In this document: one piece after another, positions 1 to 5,682 of the stretch
Layout of the letters: the number at the start of each line of letters is the position of its first letter
How positions within the stretch are numbered: the first letter of the stretch is position 1
Assembly (NCBI GenBank): GCA_964508755.1
Contig: CAZDUZ010000057.1
Location: forward strand, 1 to 5,682
Reading direction: 5' to 3'
DNA length: 5,682 bases
Origin: CAZDUZ01 sp964508755
GTDB taxonomy: Bacteria > Patescibacteriota > Dojkabacteria > SC72 > JAFGCJ01
The notes under the pieces: model-generated
What the model was told of the DNA's origin: nothing
The model's database searches: none
Seen by the model: the letters and a program-made list of their open reading frames with translations, nothing else
Made by a program: the position numbers and the translations under genes

Positions 1-110
1 ATGACAAGAAAAGTTATCTTTCCATGCTTGCGGATGGTATGAACCCATCCTGATATGGATACGACCTCTCCTGTGTGGGATGGTATTTCAGAAATTATTG
101 TGCGTTTCAT
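1..110 (-). CDS. aspS: Aspartyl-tRNA synthetase (possibly non-discriminating Asp/Asn type), N-terminal fragment
   Basis: Partial gene: the ATG is at 110-108 and the frame stays open to the window edge (36 complete codons). The peptide starts MKRTIISEIP and continues with GEVVSISGWVHTIRKHGKI and TFLVI. This is the pattern of the N-terminal OB-fold anticodon-binding domain of class IIb synthetases (an RT..I.EI opening, then GWV..IR.HGKI.FL), closest in feel to AspRS. The enzyme attaches Asp to tRNA-Asp in the cytoplasm; non-discriminating forms also make Asp-tRNA-Asn for GatCAB amidation. The start is fixed by an in-frame TAA at 119-117 with no other start codon between. No Shine-Dalgarno sequence is visible upstream. 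It lies 117 nt after tRNA-Asn in what looks like a T-box-controlled operon. AsnRS is the main alternative: the catalytic domain that would decide is outside the window. Confidence 0.82.
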   Translation of the reverse strand, partial: MKRTIISEIPSHTGEVVSISGWVHTIRKHGKITFLV

Positions 111-227
111 TATGTATTAAGAATAAGTTAAATTATTAATGAAGTACATTGTCTTGATGTGTCATGAAATGATAATGAAGTATTTACATTTCTTATTCAT
201 TAAACACTCAGAACTTCTGTACTTTTT
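111..227 (-). other. Spacer between tRNA-Asn and aspS
   Basis: AT-rich untranslated spacer of 117 nt that would become the 5' leader of the synthetase mRNA after tRNA-Asn is cut out. It contains a 10-bp direct repeat (137-146 and 173-182) and a 7-bp inverted repeat (121-127 with 192-198, 64-nt loop). No clear promoter, Shine-Dalgarno sequence or terminator is visible, which supports co-transcription of aspS with the tRNAs. The repeats may be chance in such AT-rich sequence. Confidence 0.5.
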
Positions 228-298
228 CTCCGCGGGCAGGATTCGGACCTGCACCAGTCGATTAACAATCGACGGCTCTACCGTTGAGCTACCGCGGA
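228..298 (-). tRNA. tRNA-Asn (anticodon GTT)
   Basis: A complete 71-nt cloverleaf on the minus strand. The acceptor TCCGCGG (298-292) pairs with CCGCGGA (235-229) and the discriminator is G (228). The D-arm is GCTC/GAGC with a 7-nt loop containing GG. The anticodon stem GTCGA/TCGAC encloses the loop TTGTTAA, giving anticodon GTT, which reads AAC/AAU. The variable region has 4 nt, and the T-arm is GCAGG/CCTGC. CCA is not encoded. The T-loop reads TCCGAAT, so the nearly invariant U55 (pseudouridine site) is C. It lies 26 nt after tRNA-Asp and ahead of aspS, in the same orientation, so it is probably released from the same precursor by tRNA processing. Confidence 0.95.
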
Positions 299-324
299 AC
301 AGTTGCATTTATTCCGTATGTATA

Positions 325-398
325 CGGGGTGGACGGGATTCGAACCCGCGACTTCTGCAGTGACAGTGCAGTGTTCTAGCCATCTGAACTACCACCCC
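325..398 (-). tRNA. tRNA-Asp (anticodon GTC)
   Basis: A complete 74-nt cloverleaf on the minus strand. The acceptor GGGGTGG (398-392) pairs with CCACCCC (332-326) and the discriminator is G (325), as expected for Asp. The D-arm is GTTC/GAAC. The anticodon stem CTGCA/TGCAG encloses CTGTCAC, giving anticodon GTC, which reads GAC/GAU. The T-arm GCGGG/CCCGT carries a normal TTCGAAT loop. CCA is not encoded. It is the first gene after the T-box terminator and has no visible promoter of its own, so its expression probably depends on antitermination in the leader. Confidence 0.96.
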
Positions 399-406
399 AC
401 GAATAT

Positions 407-441
407 TTTGCCTTTACGAAGTATCAATCCCAAAAGGCAAA
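407..441 (-). other. Hairpin between the T-box terminator and tRNA-Asp
   Basis: A perfect 9-bp inverted repeat (TTTGCCTTT at 441-433, AAAGGCAAA at 415-407) with a 17-nt loop lies right after the terminator T-tract and 8 nt before the tRNA-Asp 5' end. It would form only in read-through transcripts. It could be a processing site or could insulate the tRNA leader from misfolding; function is inferred from position only. It is not a terminator, because no T-tract follows. Confidence 0.5.
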
Positions 442-695
442 CAAAAACGCCCTCACACAAACATCAGTTTCCTGATATTCATGTAAGGGCGTTAAAAACG
501 CGTTACCACCTCACTTCATCCAACTGTTACCAGAAGGACCTTATCAACCGCTCTATTACGACACGGTCTTTGTGCTGTGACGGGCACTTCCCGGAAAGTT
601 CTACTTTCGTATCTTCATAACTATGAGCATGATACGATTTCTTCTTTCGGCAATGCAATGTTGGTTGCATTATCGCCTTTCATCTATTCGATTAG
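441..695 (-). promoter_or_regulatory. T-box riboswitch leader controlling tRNA-Asp, tRNA-Asn and aspS
   Basis: A leader RNA of about 255 nt. Antiterminator: GTGAGG (514-509) pairs with CCTTAC (488-483), then a 7-nt bulge TGGTAAC (508-502), then GCG (501-499) with CGC (491-489). This is the hallmark T-box element whose TGGN bulge binds the tRNA 3' end. Upstream, CGGG/CCCG (593-590/584-581) and GTG/CAC (587-585/574-572) interleave as the Stem IIA/B pseudoknot. Stem II pairs 648-644 with 598-594 and 637-631 with 613-607 around an internal loop with GAA (641-639) opposite AGTA (605-602), like an S-turn. Before it, a 29-nt hairpin (677-649) sits where Stem I should be. A mutually exclusive terminator follows. 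By family knowledge, uncharged tRNA binding favours antitermination. The downstream cargo makes tRNA-Asp and/or tRNA-Asn the expected ligand. The specifier codon is not certain. Confidence 0.88.
443..493 (-). terminator. T-box intrinsic terminator hairpin
   Basis: A 12-bp stem pairs 493-482 (AACGCCCTTACA) with 457-446 (TGTGAGGGCGTT), with one T-G wobble. An inner stem ATCAG/CTGAT closes a GAAA tetraloop at 471-468. A T-tract at 447-443 follows, overlapping the foot of the stem. Its 5' arm contains the segment 491-483 that the antiterminator also needs, so the two folds exclude each other. Without uncharged tRNA, transcription would stop here, before tRNA-Asp. Confidence 0.92.
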
Positions 696-700
696 TTGGA

Positions 701-728
701 ATTATAGCATGAAGAGTTAAGATGCAAA
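701..728 (-). promoter_or_regulatory. Promoter of the T-box/tRNA/aspS operon
   Basis: A perfect -10 TATAAT (706-701) with an extended -10 TG one base upstream, and a -35-like TTTGCA (728-723) 16 bp away. It lies 40 nt after the stop of the primase-like gene and predicts a start near 696-694, just ahead of the first leader hairpin. No terminator is visible in the short gap to the upstream gene, so some read-through from that gene into the leader is possible. Confidence 0.72.
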
Positions 729-767
729 AGACACGAACGAGAACTGCAAGAAAACAAGTAAAGATAA

Positions 768-3700
768 TTAGCGCTCACTCATAAAAGCGTACTTTGCACC
801 TATTTCTTCAGATCTCAGTAAATCATTGAGGTCAAGTTTCATTCCTTCGTGTGAACCACCTGAGACAAAGCATACTGGGTCAGGAGGCGGAAGTTTTACT
901 GCTATTTCTTCTGGCAATACCGTGTGAACCGGTTGAATGGTTATATCTTTAATATGAGCTGTTATTGCTGCGGCATTTTTCTGATAAGCTCCTGCTCCCG
1001 GTCCATCGAAATCATACTCAAGGATAACCGTATCAAGTGGCAATCCTTTTTCTTTTAGAAATTGTAAGAGGGCAATTATTTGCCGGTAACCGGTACCATT
1101 GATTGCAATGGTTACTGGTGCCAAATCTGGATTAAGTCTTCCGAGAGAAGCAGCGTTTAAAAATCCTTCACATATGACAATCCTACCCTGTCGTTGGATT
1201 TCTTCTTCAAGATGATCGGGACTCACTACCCAGAAACCGACTGGAGTTGCACGCTTTCCGCCTTTTCCCGGACGTGCTTCATGTCCTTTGATGTGTCTAA
1301 AACTGCAATCGTCTTCGGGACTACTGTAATATCGTTTTCCGCGAATTACAACGCCTCTTCCGTTAAGGTTTGCTTTCCCCCAACTCGATTTACCAGCTCT
1401 GACTGTATTGATTGGCCAGTATGTTGGAACAAGAATTCTTCCTCCTATTCGTTCGTATTCATATCCTTGATAACTTCTAAATCCAAAAATTCCTCTTTGA
1501 GCGAGTTCAGCAATTGTTTTGAATGAAATTTTTAATAAGACTTCTTCAGGTTTATCAGAATACAGAGCAACCGTTTCAGCTATTTGTTGTACATGATCTC
1601 TGATTTCTGCAATAACCTCAGAGGAAAGGGTGTTGTTACGATCAAGTACTCCAGAGATTTCTGAAAACGGTGCATTATACACCCCTCTGCCTTGATGTTT
1701 TCTAAGAATAGAAAGCACTTCAGATGATGCTGCTGAAGCAATTGTTGTTGCTACTTCAGGAGGAATATACCCCCAAATACCTACATCTCCTTGCTCTCCT
1801 GTGAGAATATTACCTGGTTGTAGTCCTCGGCTTTGCAGGTATTTTGCTCCAACTGAATCGAGTCCAGTAAAACAGGATGCAAATCCGAATAATGCCTCAA
1901 ATGCTCGATTTCTTTCGTCTGTAACTAGTCGATAGTCTTCTACCTGTAAACCAGGTTTCAACGTAGTAAGTGGTGTAAGTTGAGCTGCACCTTCAAGAAT
2001 CCAATTGCATCCACATGCCCCATTATGGCAATGTCCCCTTCCCTGTACAGCATCAAATGATCCTGCAGGAGTTGCCGTATTTCGATGTGCCGGGTGAGGA
2101 CACATGCAATTACCTGCTGTTGGTCCAGAATAGTCTGATTCAGCACGATGCTGTGCGGCCATTACCATGCGATGAATTTCAGATAGATGGTAAATATCCG
2201 TTTCTCCTTGCTGAGAAAGATCAGCCAGTGCTTTTTCCAACTGCGTAATATCCAAAAACCAGGTTCCACTAAACGGATCCTGTCGTAATATCAATGGTTT
2301 TCCATCGATAAGTTGTCGTATTGATCCGTCAGTATCAAGTACTGTATTTTCGGCAATCACTTCAGCTCTCGAAACGACTGGTGCGATCTGAGATACCTGC
2401 TCCCAAAGGCTTTGAAAGGCAGAAGAGACCGTGTCTCTTTGGGTTGTTTGACGAGATTGCTTTCGAATTTCATCAGCAGACCGTATACCATGTTCCATGT
2501 GTTTTCGTGCATCACGAATAATAGAAATATCAGAGCTTAACCGTCCTGAAACGTATCCATAATCGCTTTGAATGGAGAATCGATCGTTTCGAAATGCAAT
2601 TCTGAACACCCTTCCGGGAAATTCAGGATCAAGACCGGTCAGCCACATGATTCTCGTTTTTTCAGACTGAAGTTCTATCGCTTGAATGATAGAGACACCT
2701 TCTTTCAGCTGAATAGTTTCACTCGTGCCACCGTATTGTGTGGATGTCGGAATTCTCTCAAAAAGAGCTGCTTCGAGTTCTGCTATTCCGAGATACGTTT
2801 TACCTTCGTATCGAGAGCATAGTTCTTTATACGTTTCTGGCACCGAACGTACTGGCACATTTCTTTTTTCTAATCCTCTCAACTCTTCCTGAAGTACAAG
2901 ACTCAATGCATCAAGCACATGATAGGTAACGGCTGTCGTCTGCCTCTCTTGATCATGCTCCGCTAATAAAGCATTTCCTATTGCATAGAGCATAGATGAG
3001 TCTGGGTGGATCGTGATAGGGATCGTACCCTGAGGTGAGTAGTACCGAATGGTCCCGCATATTCTGTCATACCCGTATTTGTCAGCAAAACGGATAATGT
3101 CGTCAACAGAAAGTGCAAAATCATCTCCTCTGCCTTTGGTCCATTCATCAAGCCATGCAAGACGGGCATACAAAAAAAACACATAACGTTGCATTTGCGT
3201 AATATGCTCTGGAGCAGGTGTGAATTCGTTTTCTGGAAATAGTTGTACGGAGTAACCACCGGCATCACCGTAGGGTAATTTATGATCAATAATGGTAATT
3301 TCTGCAGATGCTAATGTTGATTGTCCTCCATACTGTAACAATCCCTGCAAGAATGCCTGGGTATTCCTTCCTGGCCTTGTACGTGTTTCTACAAGAGTAC
3401 CATCTGGAAGTCGTCGATGTCTCCGGTACATTGCAGCCTGAGAATAGAAGGATTTTTCAGCAAGGTCTACAGCAAGATCAAATGGTGCAGTCAGAGGACT
3501 AGTAATAAAATCTGCTGAATTAAAAACCGCTGCTGAGGATGAATGACCTTCTCGTATAAGAAGAACATCGGCAATACCTCCAGATACGCAAACGGTGGAA
3601 GGTGTTGTTGAGTCAGTAGCTTCTTCTATACTTCTCTGTAAGGTTATTGTTCCTAAAGGAAGTTCAGAGAGTTGATGAAAATGAACACCTTTCTTATCCT

Positions 3701-4823
3701 GAGCTTCATAGTCTTTAAACATACTTATGTAGGCTTGCGCTATCCCGAGCCAGTCAATTACTGCATACACAAAAGGGTCATTGTCATCTTTGTCAGAAAT
3801 ATCTATCTGAAACATGTTCATTCCTGAGGCACTNNNNNNNNNNNNNNNNNNNNNNNNNNNNNNNNNNNNNNNNNNNNNNNNNNNNNNNNNNNNNNNNNNN
3901 NNNNNNNNNNNNNNNNNNNNNNNNNNNNNNNNNTTTTCTTCTTCAATTTCTTCAGGAAATGCGAGCAATGGTTGTTTCGTTTTTTCCCCTTTATTATCCT
4001 GCTGAATTCTCAAATATCTTTTTGGGTCGGTAGTAACTTCAACTGGTGCTACGTGCAGATCTTTACGTCTGTCCAGAATCTTAGGTATTTCTGCCAAAAT
4101 GTGATGAGATGCAATACCGTATTTAAATGCGGGAGGTGCTTCAGTAACAGTAATTGCAGGTTTTCCTTCAAGTACAGCGCGTGTTCTTTTTGCTGCACGA
4201 GCGATTGCTCTTTCAATTGCTATGGGCAGAGCTTTATGATTTGATCGTTCACCGACGATAACCGCAATTGCTGCAATAATTGCTTCAGAGTCAGGTTTAT
4301 TGGGAGTGGTTACTGTGTCCCGATCGGGAGGATGGGAAGAACCTTCATTCATATAACTTTCTTCTTCGAAGTTCACTGGTCCATTAAGGAGACCATTAAT
4401 TATTGAGAGTGCCTCAGGGCTCAATCTCGATGATCTTGTTCTTAATTCTCCATTGCTTGCAAGGTATCTTCTAAGTCCTGCGGTAAGAGTTTCAAGCTTA
4501 CGAGGGTCTGGCTCTTCACCGGGTTTGCCAACTAAACGCAAAGCTTCTATAACAATCGCTGCGAATTCTCCATTTTGTGGCAAAGATAGATGTCGGGATT
4601 GTTCGGTGAAAGGTTCTTCTTCCCAGAGGGTGAATTGTCCTCGTCTATCGATTGGAAAGCATCCCTCATCATCAGCTAGGGTAGCGTCAATAATTTCTCT
4701 ATCTGTTTGAGCAAGTTCATCCCCTGATTCCGTTTCATCGAAAAGACTCGGTTGAAAGTAATACTCTTGTGCAGAGCGATCTGTCGAACCTCCATTGCCA
4801 GCTGTTCCTGGTTCTTGTGACAT
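768..4823 (-). CDS. Very long DnaG-type (TOPRIM) primase-like protein with unknown N-terminal region, interrupted by an assembly gap
   Basis: One open frame of 1351 codons (ATG 4823, TAA 770-768), with residues about 297-330 hidden by N. The last 450 residues resemble a bacterial primase core. A CHC2-like zinc-binding stretch spans residues 906-941 (C906, C908, H910, H913, then HCHNGACGC with C932 and C937). It is followed by YLQSRGL (995-1001), GGRILVP (1127-1133), and a TOPRIM fold with VICEG (E1219), EYDFDGPG (D1271, D1273) and a late DLND (1331-1334). These fit synthesis of RNA primers or a related TOPRIM nucleotidyl-transfer role. About 900 residues precede the zinc motif, where ordinary DnaG (about 600 aa in total) begins with it, and no C-terminal helicase-binding domain follows TOPRIM. 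The first 300 residues are acidic and low in recognisable motifs; residues 331-900 are unrecognised. No Shine-Dalgarno sequence precedes the ATG. A plasmid, phage or lineage-specific primase is possible. If the gap length is arbitrary, the N-terminal 296 residues could belong to another gene. Confidence 0.75.
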   Translation of the reverse strand: MSQEPGTAGNGGSTDRSAQEYYFQPSLFDETESGDELAQTDREIIDATLADDEGCFPIDRRGQFTLWEEEPFTEQSRHLSLPQNGEFAAIVIEALRLVGKPGEEPDPRKLETLTAGLRRYLASNGELRTRSSRLSPEALSIINGLLNGPVNFEEESYMNEGSSHPPDRDTVTTPNKPDSEAIIAAIAVIVGERSNHKALPIAIERAIARAAKRTRAVLEGKPAITVTEAPPAFKYGIASHHILAEIPKILDRRKDLHVAPVEVTTDPKRYLRIQQDNKGEKTKQPLLAFPEEIEEEXXXXXXXXXXXXXXXXXXXXXXXXXXXXXXXXXXSASGMNMFQIDISDKDDNDPFVYAVIDWLGIAQAYISMFKDYEAQDKKGVHFHQLSELPLGTITLQRSIEEATDSTTPSTVCVSGGIADVLLIREGHSSSAAVFNSADFITSPLTAPFDLAVDLAEKSFYSQAAMYRRHRRLPDGTLVETRTRPGRNTQAFLQGLLQYGGQSTLASAEITIIDHKLPYGDAGGYSVQLFPENEFTPAPEHITQMQRYVFFLYARLAWLDEWTKGRGDDFALSVDDIIRFADKYGYDRICGTIRYYSPQGTIPITIHPDSSMLYAIGNALLAEHDQERQTTAVTYHVLDALSLVLQEELRGLEKRNVPVRSVPETYKELCSRYEGKTYLGIAELEAALFERIPTSTQYGGTSETIQLKEGVSIIQAIELQSEKTRIMWLTGLDPEFPGRVFRIAFRNDRFSIQSDYGYVSGRLSSDISIIRDARKHMEHGIRSADEIRKQSRQTTQRDTVSSAFQSLWEQVSQIAPVVSRAEVIAENTVLDTDGSIRQLIDGKPLILRQDPFSGTWFLDITQLEKALADLSQQGETDIYHLSEIHRMVMAAQHRAESDYSGPTAGNCMCPHPAHRNTATPAGSFDAVQGRGHCHNGACGCNWILEGAAQLTPLTTLKPGLQVEDYRLVTDERNRAFEALFGFASCFTGLDSVGAKYLQSRGLQPGNILTGEQGDVGIWGYIPPEVATTIASAASSEVLSILRKHQGRGVYNAPFSEISGVLDRNNTLSSEVIAEIRDHVQQIAETVALYSDKPEEVLLKISFKTIAELAQRGIFGFRSYQGYEYERIGGRILVPTYWPINTVRAGKSSWGKANLNGRGVVIRGKRYYSSPEDDCSFRHIKGHEARPGKGGKRATPVGFWVVSPDHLEEEIQRQGRIVICEGFLNAASLGRLNPDLAPVTIAINGTGYRQIIALLQFLKEKGLPLDTVILEYDFDGPGAGAYQKNAAAITAHIKDITIQPVHTVLPEEIAVKLPPPDPVCFVSGGSHEGMKLDLNDLLRSEEIGAKYAFMSER
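3834..3933. other. Assembly gap (100 N)
   Basis: Exactly 100 undetermined bases inside the long primase-like gene. A round length of 100 is a common placeholder for a gap of unknown size, so the reading frame across it cannot be trusted. The flanks happen to be open in the same frame. Confidence 0.97.
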
Positions 4824-4861
4824 GGGCGGGCATTGAAAATCAAATGGGTGGCAGTGTGTGG

Positions 4862-4890
4862 ATTATAAATGTACGACGAGATAAGGGCAA
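4862..4890 (-). promoter_or_regulatory. Promoter of the primase-like gene
   Basis: A perfect -10 TATAAT (4867-4862) and a -35-like TTGCCC (4890-4885, 4 of 6 consensus bases) are separated by the optimal 17 bp. The predicted start is near 4855, giving a leader of about 32 nt before the ATG at 4823. It sits in the 79-nt gap after the dockerin gene, so the primase-like gene can be transcribed independently. Confidence 0.65.
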
Positions 4891-4902
4891 TGCAGACTAT
4901 CT

Positions 4903-5682
4903 CTATTTGCTAATATACGAAAGGTAGTAGGATATGAATAAGGCGTAATCACTAACAGTAATCTTGTTGTCATTGTTGAAATCGGATCGATCACGAATAC
5001 TTCCATACTGGGTGAAATACAAATAATCCGAAATAAAGAGTGAATAATCAGAAACCGACACTTTACCATCGTTATTAATATCTCCTGGCAAAATTTCGCT
5101 TTCAATACAAACGCCTTCATTGCTACAAGCAAAGCCACTCTCACAGATACCGCAGGTGCCACCGCATCCATTTGAACCACATTCTCTTGACTCACAGGAA
5201 GGGGTGCATACCGCTTGGCATGTCCATGATTGATTGTTGCATGTTTGATTTTCAGGGCAATCAAGACACGTTCCTCCGCATCCGTCCTCGTCACCACATA
5301 CTTTTCCTATGCAGGATGGAGTGCATTCATTTGCTTTGCAGGTCCATGATTGTTGATCACAGGTTTGTCCGCTTGGACAATTTGTGCATTTAGTTCCGCA
5401 GCCGTTATCCTGACCACAGGTTTTACCATCGCACGTGCACTCAATGGTATTGGTTATGTGGTTGTATAGAGTAATGTGATCTATAGATCCCGAAAAAGAT
5501 TGGCCTCCGATAGTAATGGGAGCAGTATTTGTTGCCTTGGGAAGTGACACGTCAATTGAAGTGGTACTGTCCAGTGAATTGTTAATGAAAAAGACCGTCT
5601 GATTTGTCGTGTCGTTAAAAGTAATTACAAGGTCATACCACTGATTGGGAACAAGGGAAGATTGAGATATTGCTCCTTTATA
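4903..5682 (-). CDS. Secreted/surface-type protein: LamG-like domain, three Cys-rich repeats, C-terminal dockerin (5' end missing)
   Basis: The frame is open from the right window edge to TAG at 4905-4903, giving 259 visible residues with the N-terminus outside. Residues 1-74 (YKGAISQSSLVPNQWYDLVI, later GSIDHITLYN) look like the end of a LamG/concanavalin-type jelly roll, a common carbohydrate- or protein-binding fold. Residues 81-195 hold three tandem units of about 38 residues with the pattern C.GK.CG..GCGG.C..CP..QTC..QSWTC, which implies disulfides and an extracytoplasmic location. Residues about 199-257 are a type I dockerin-like pair of calcium loops: D201, N203, D205, D212 and D234, N236, D238, D245, each followed by a hydrophobic helix. 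In cellulosomes dockerins bind cohesins; in other bacteria the partner is often unknown. A GTG at 5550 is internal, not the start. No sorting motif follows the dockerin. Confidence 0.85.
   Translation of the reverse strand, partial: YKGAISQSSLVPNQWYDLVITFNDTTNQTVFFINNSLDSTTSIDVSLPKATNTAPITIGGQSFSGSIDHITLYNHITNTIECTCDGKTCGQDNGCGTKCTNCPSGQTCDQQSWTCKANECTPSCIGKVCGDEDGCGGTCLDCPENQTCNNQSWTCQAVCTPSCESRECGSNGCGGTCGICESGFACSNEGVCIESEILPGDINNDGKVSVSDYSLFISDYLYFTQYGSIRDRSDFNNDNKITVSDYALFISYYLSYISK

Noticed and set aside
139..620. Two overlapping plus-strand open frames of 74 and 105 codons
   Set aside because: They run antisense through both tRNAs and the T-box leader; the translations simply read tRNA and hairpin sequence backwards, with no ribosome-binding site.
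3300..3833. Possible PP2C-type phosphatase domain in residues 331-510 of the long protein
   Set aside because: Only a vague order of hydrophobic strands suggested this; the required DG metal motifs are missing (AVIDWLG instead of a DGxGG pattern).
1194..4710. Numerous short open frames on either strand within the long gene
   Set aside because: They are shadows of the primase-like frame, mostly Cys/Phe/Ser-rich, with no supporting start signals or recognisable domains.
4863..5297. Overlapping minus-strand frame of 144 codons in the dockerin gene
   Set aside because: The alternative frame gives the LamG, Cys-repeat and dockerin motifs with correct calcium loops, so this one is a shadow.
4960..5460. 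CRISPR-like or DNA tandem repeat
   Set aside because: The similarity comes from the protein-level Cys repeats; unit DNA is diverged and lies in frame inside the gene, with no spacer pattern.
5548..5550. GTG as the start of the dockerin gene
   Set aside because: The frame is open without a stop to the window edge, and the residues upstream continue a LamG-like fold, so the gene starts outside.
1..5682. Alternative genetic code (TGA recoded), as in some candidate phyla
   Set aside because: Genes read through fully in the standard code, and the two visible gene ends use TAA and TAG. The window does not test TGA strongly but gives no sign of recoding.

Overview
The window reads almost entirely on the minus strand. 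From high to low coordinates it holds: the 3' part of a secreted or surface-type protein gene (LamG-like fold, three Cys-rich repeats, C-terminal dockerin); its own promoter and a very long gene whose C-terminus is a DnaG-type primase core, interrupted by a 100-base run of N; then a promoter, a T-box riboswitch with an intrinsic terminator, tRNA-Asp(GTC), tRNA-Asn(GTT), and the first 36 codons of a class IIb Asp-type aminoacyl-tRNA synthetase running off the left edge.

The most notable part is the left 700 bases. A transcript starting near 695 would contain a T-box leader of about 255 nt with a recognisable Stem II (S-turn-like internal loop), a Stem IIA/B pseudoknot, and a near-canonical antiterminator (7-nt TGGTAAC bulge). 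The antiterminator is mutually exclusive with a 12-bp terminator hairpin and T-tract. The controlled cargo is not only the synthetase but also two of its likely substrate tRNAs, both lying between the terminator and the synthetase gene. Uncharged tRNA-Asp and/or tRNA-Asn would then switch on synthesis of both the tRNAs and the enzyme. Pairing tRNA-Asp and tRNA-Asn with one AspRS-like gene suggests, but does not prove, a non-discriminating AspRS that charges both.

The organism is an uncultured-type bacterium assembled into scaffolds (the 100-N gap is typical of scaffolding). Base composition is moderately AT-rich and the genes use the standard code. Neither visible start codon (synthetase or primase-like gene) has a good Shine-Dalgarno sequence, and the tRNAs lack an encoded CCA. 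Dockerin plus Cys-rich repeats, a divergent primase and an unusual synthetase N-terminus would fit a candidate-phylum (Patescibacteria-like) bacterium, but this is a low-confidence inference. The T-box argues for a bacterium rather than an archaeon.

The plus strand shows no gene I can support. Its open frames are antisense shadows of the genes, tRNAs and leader above.
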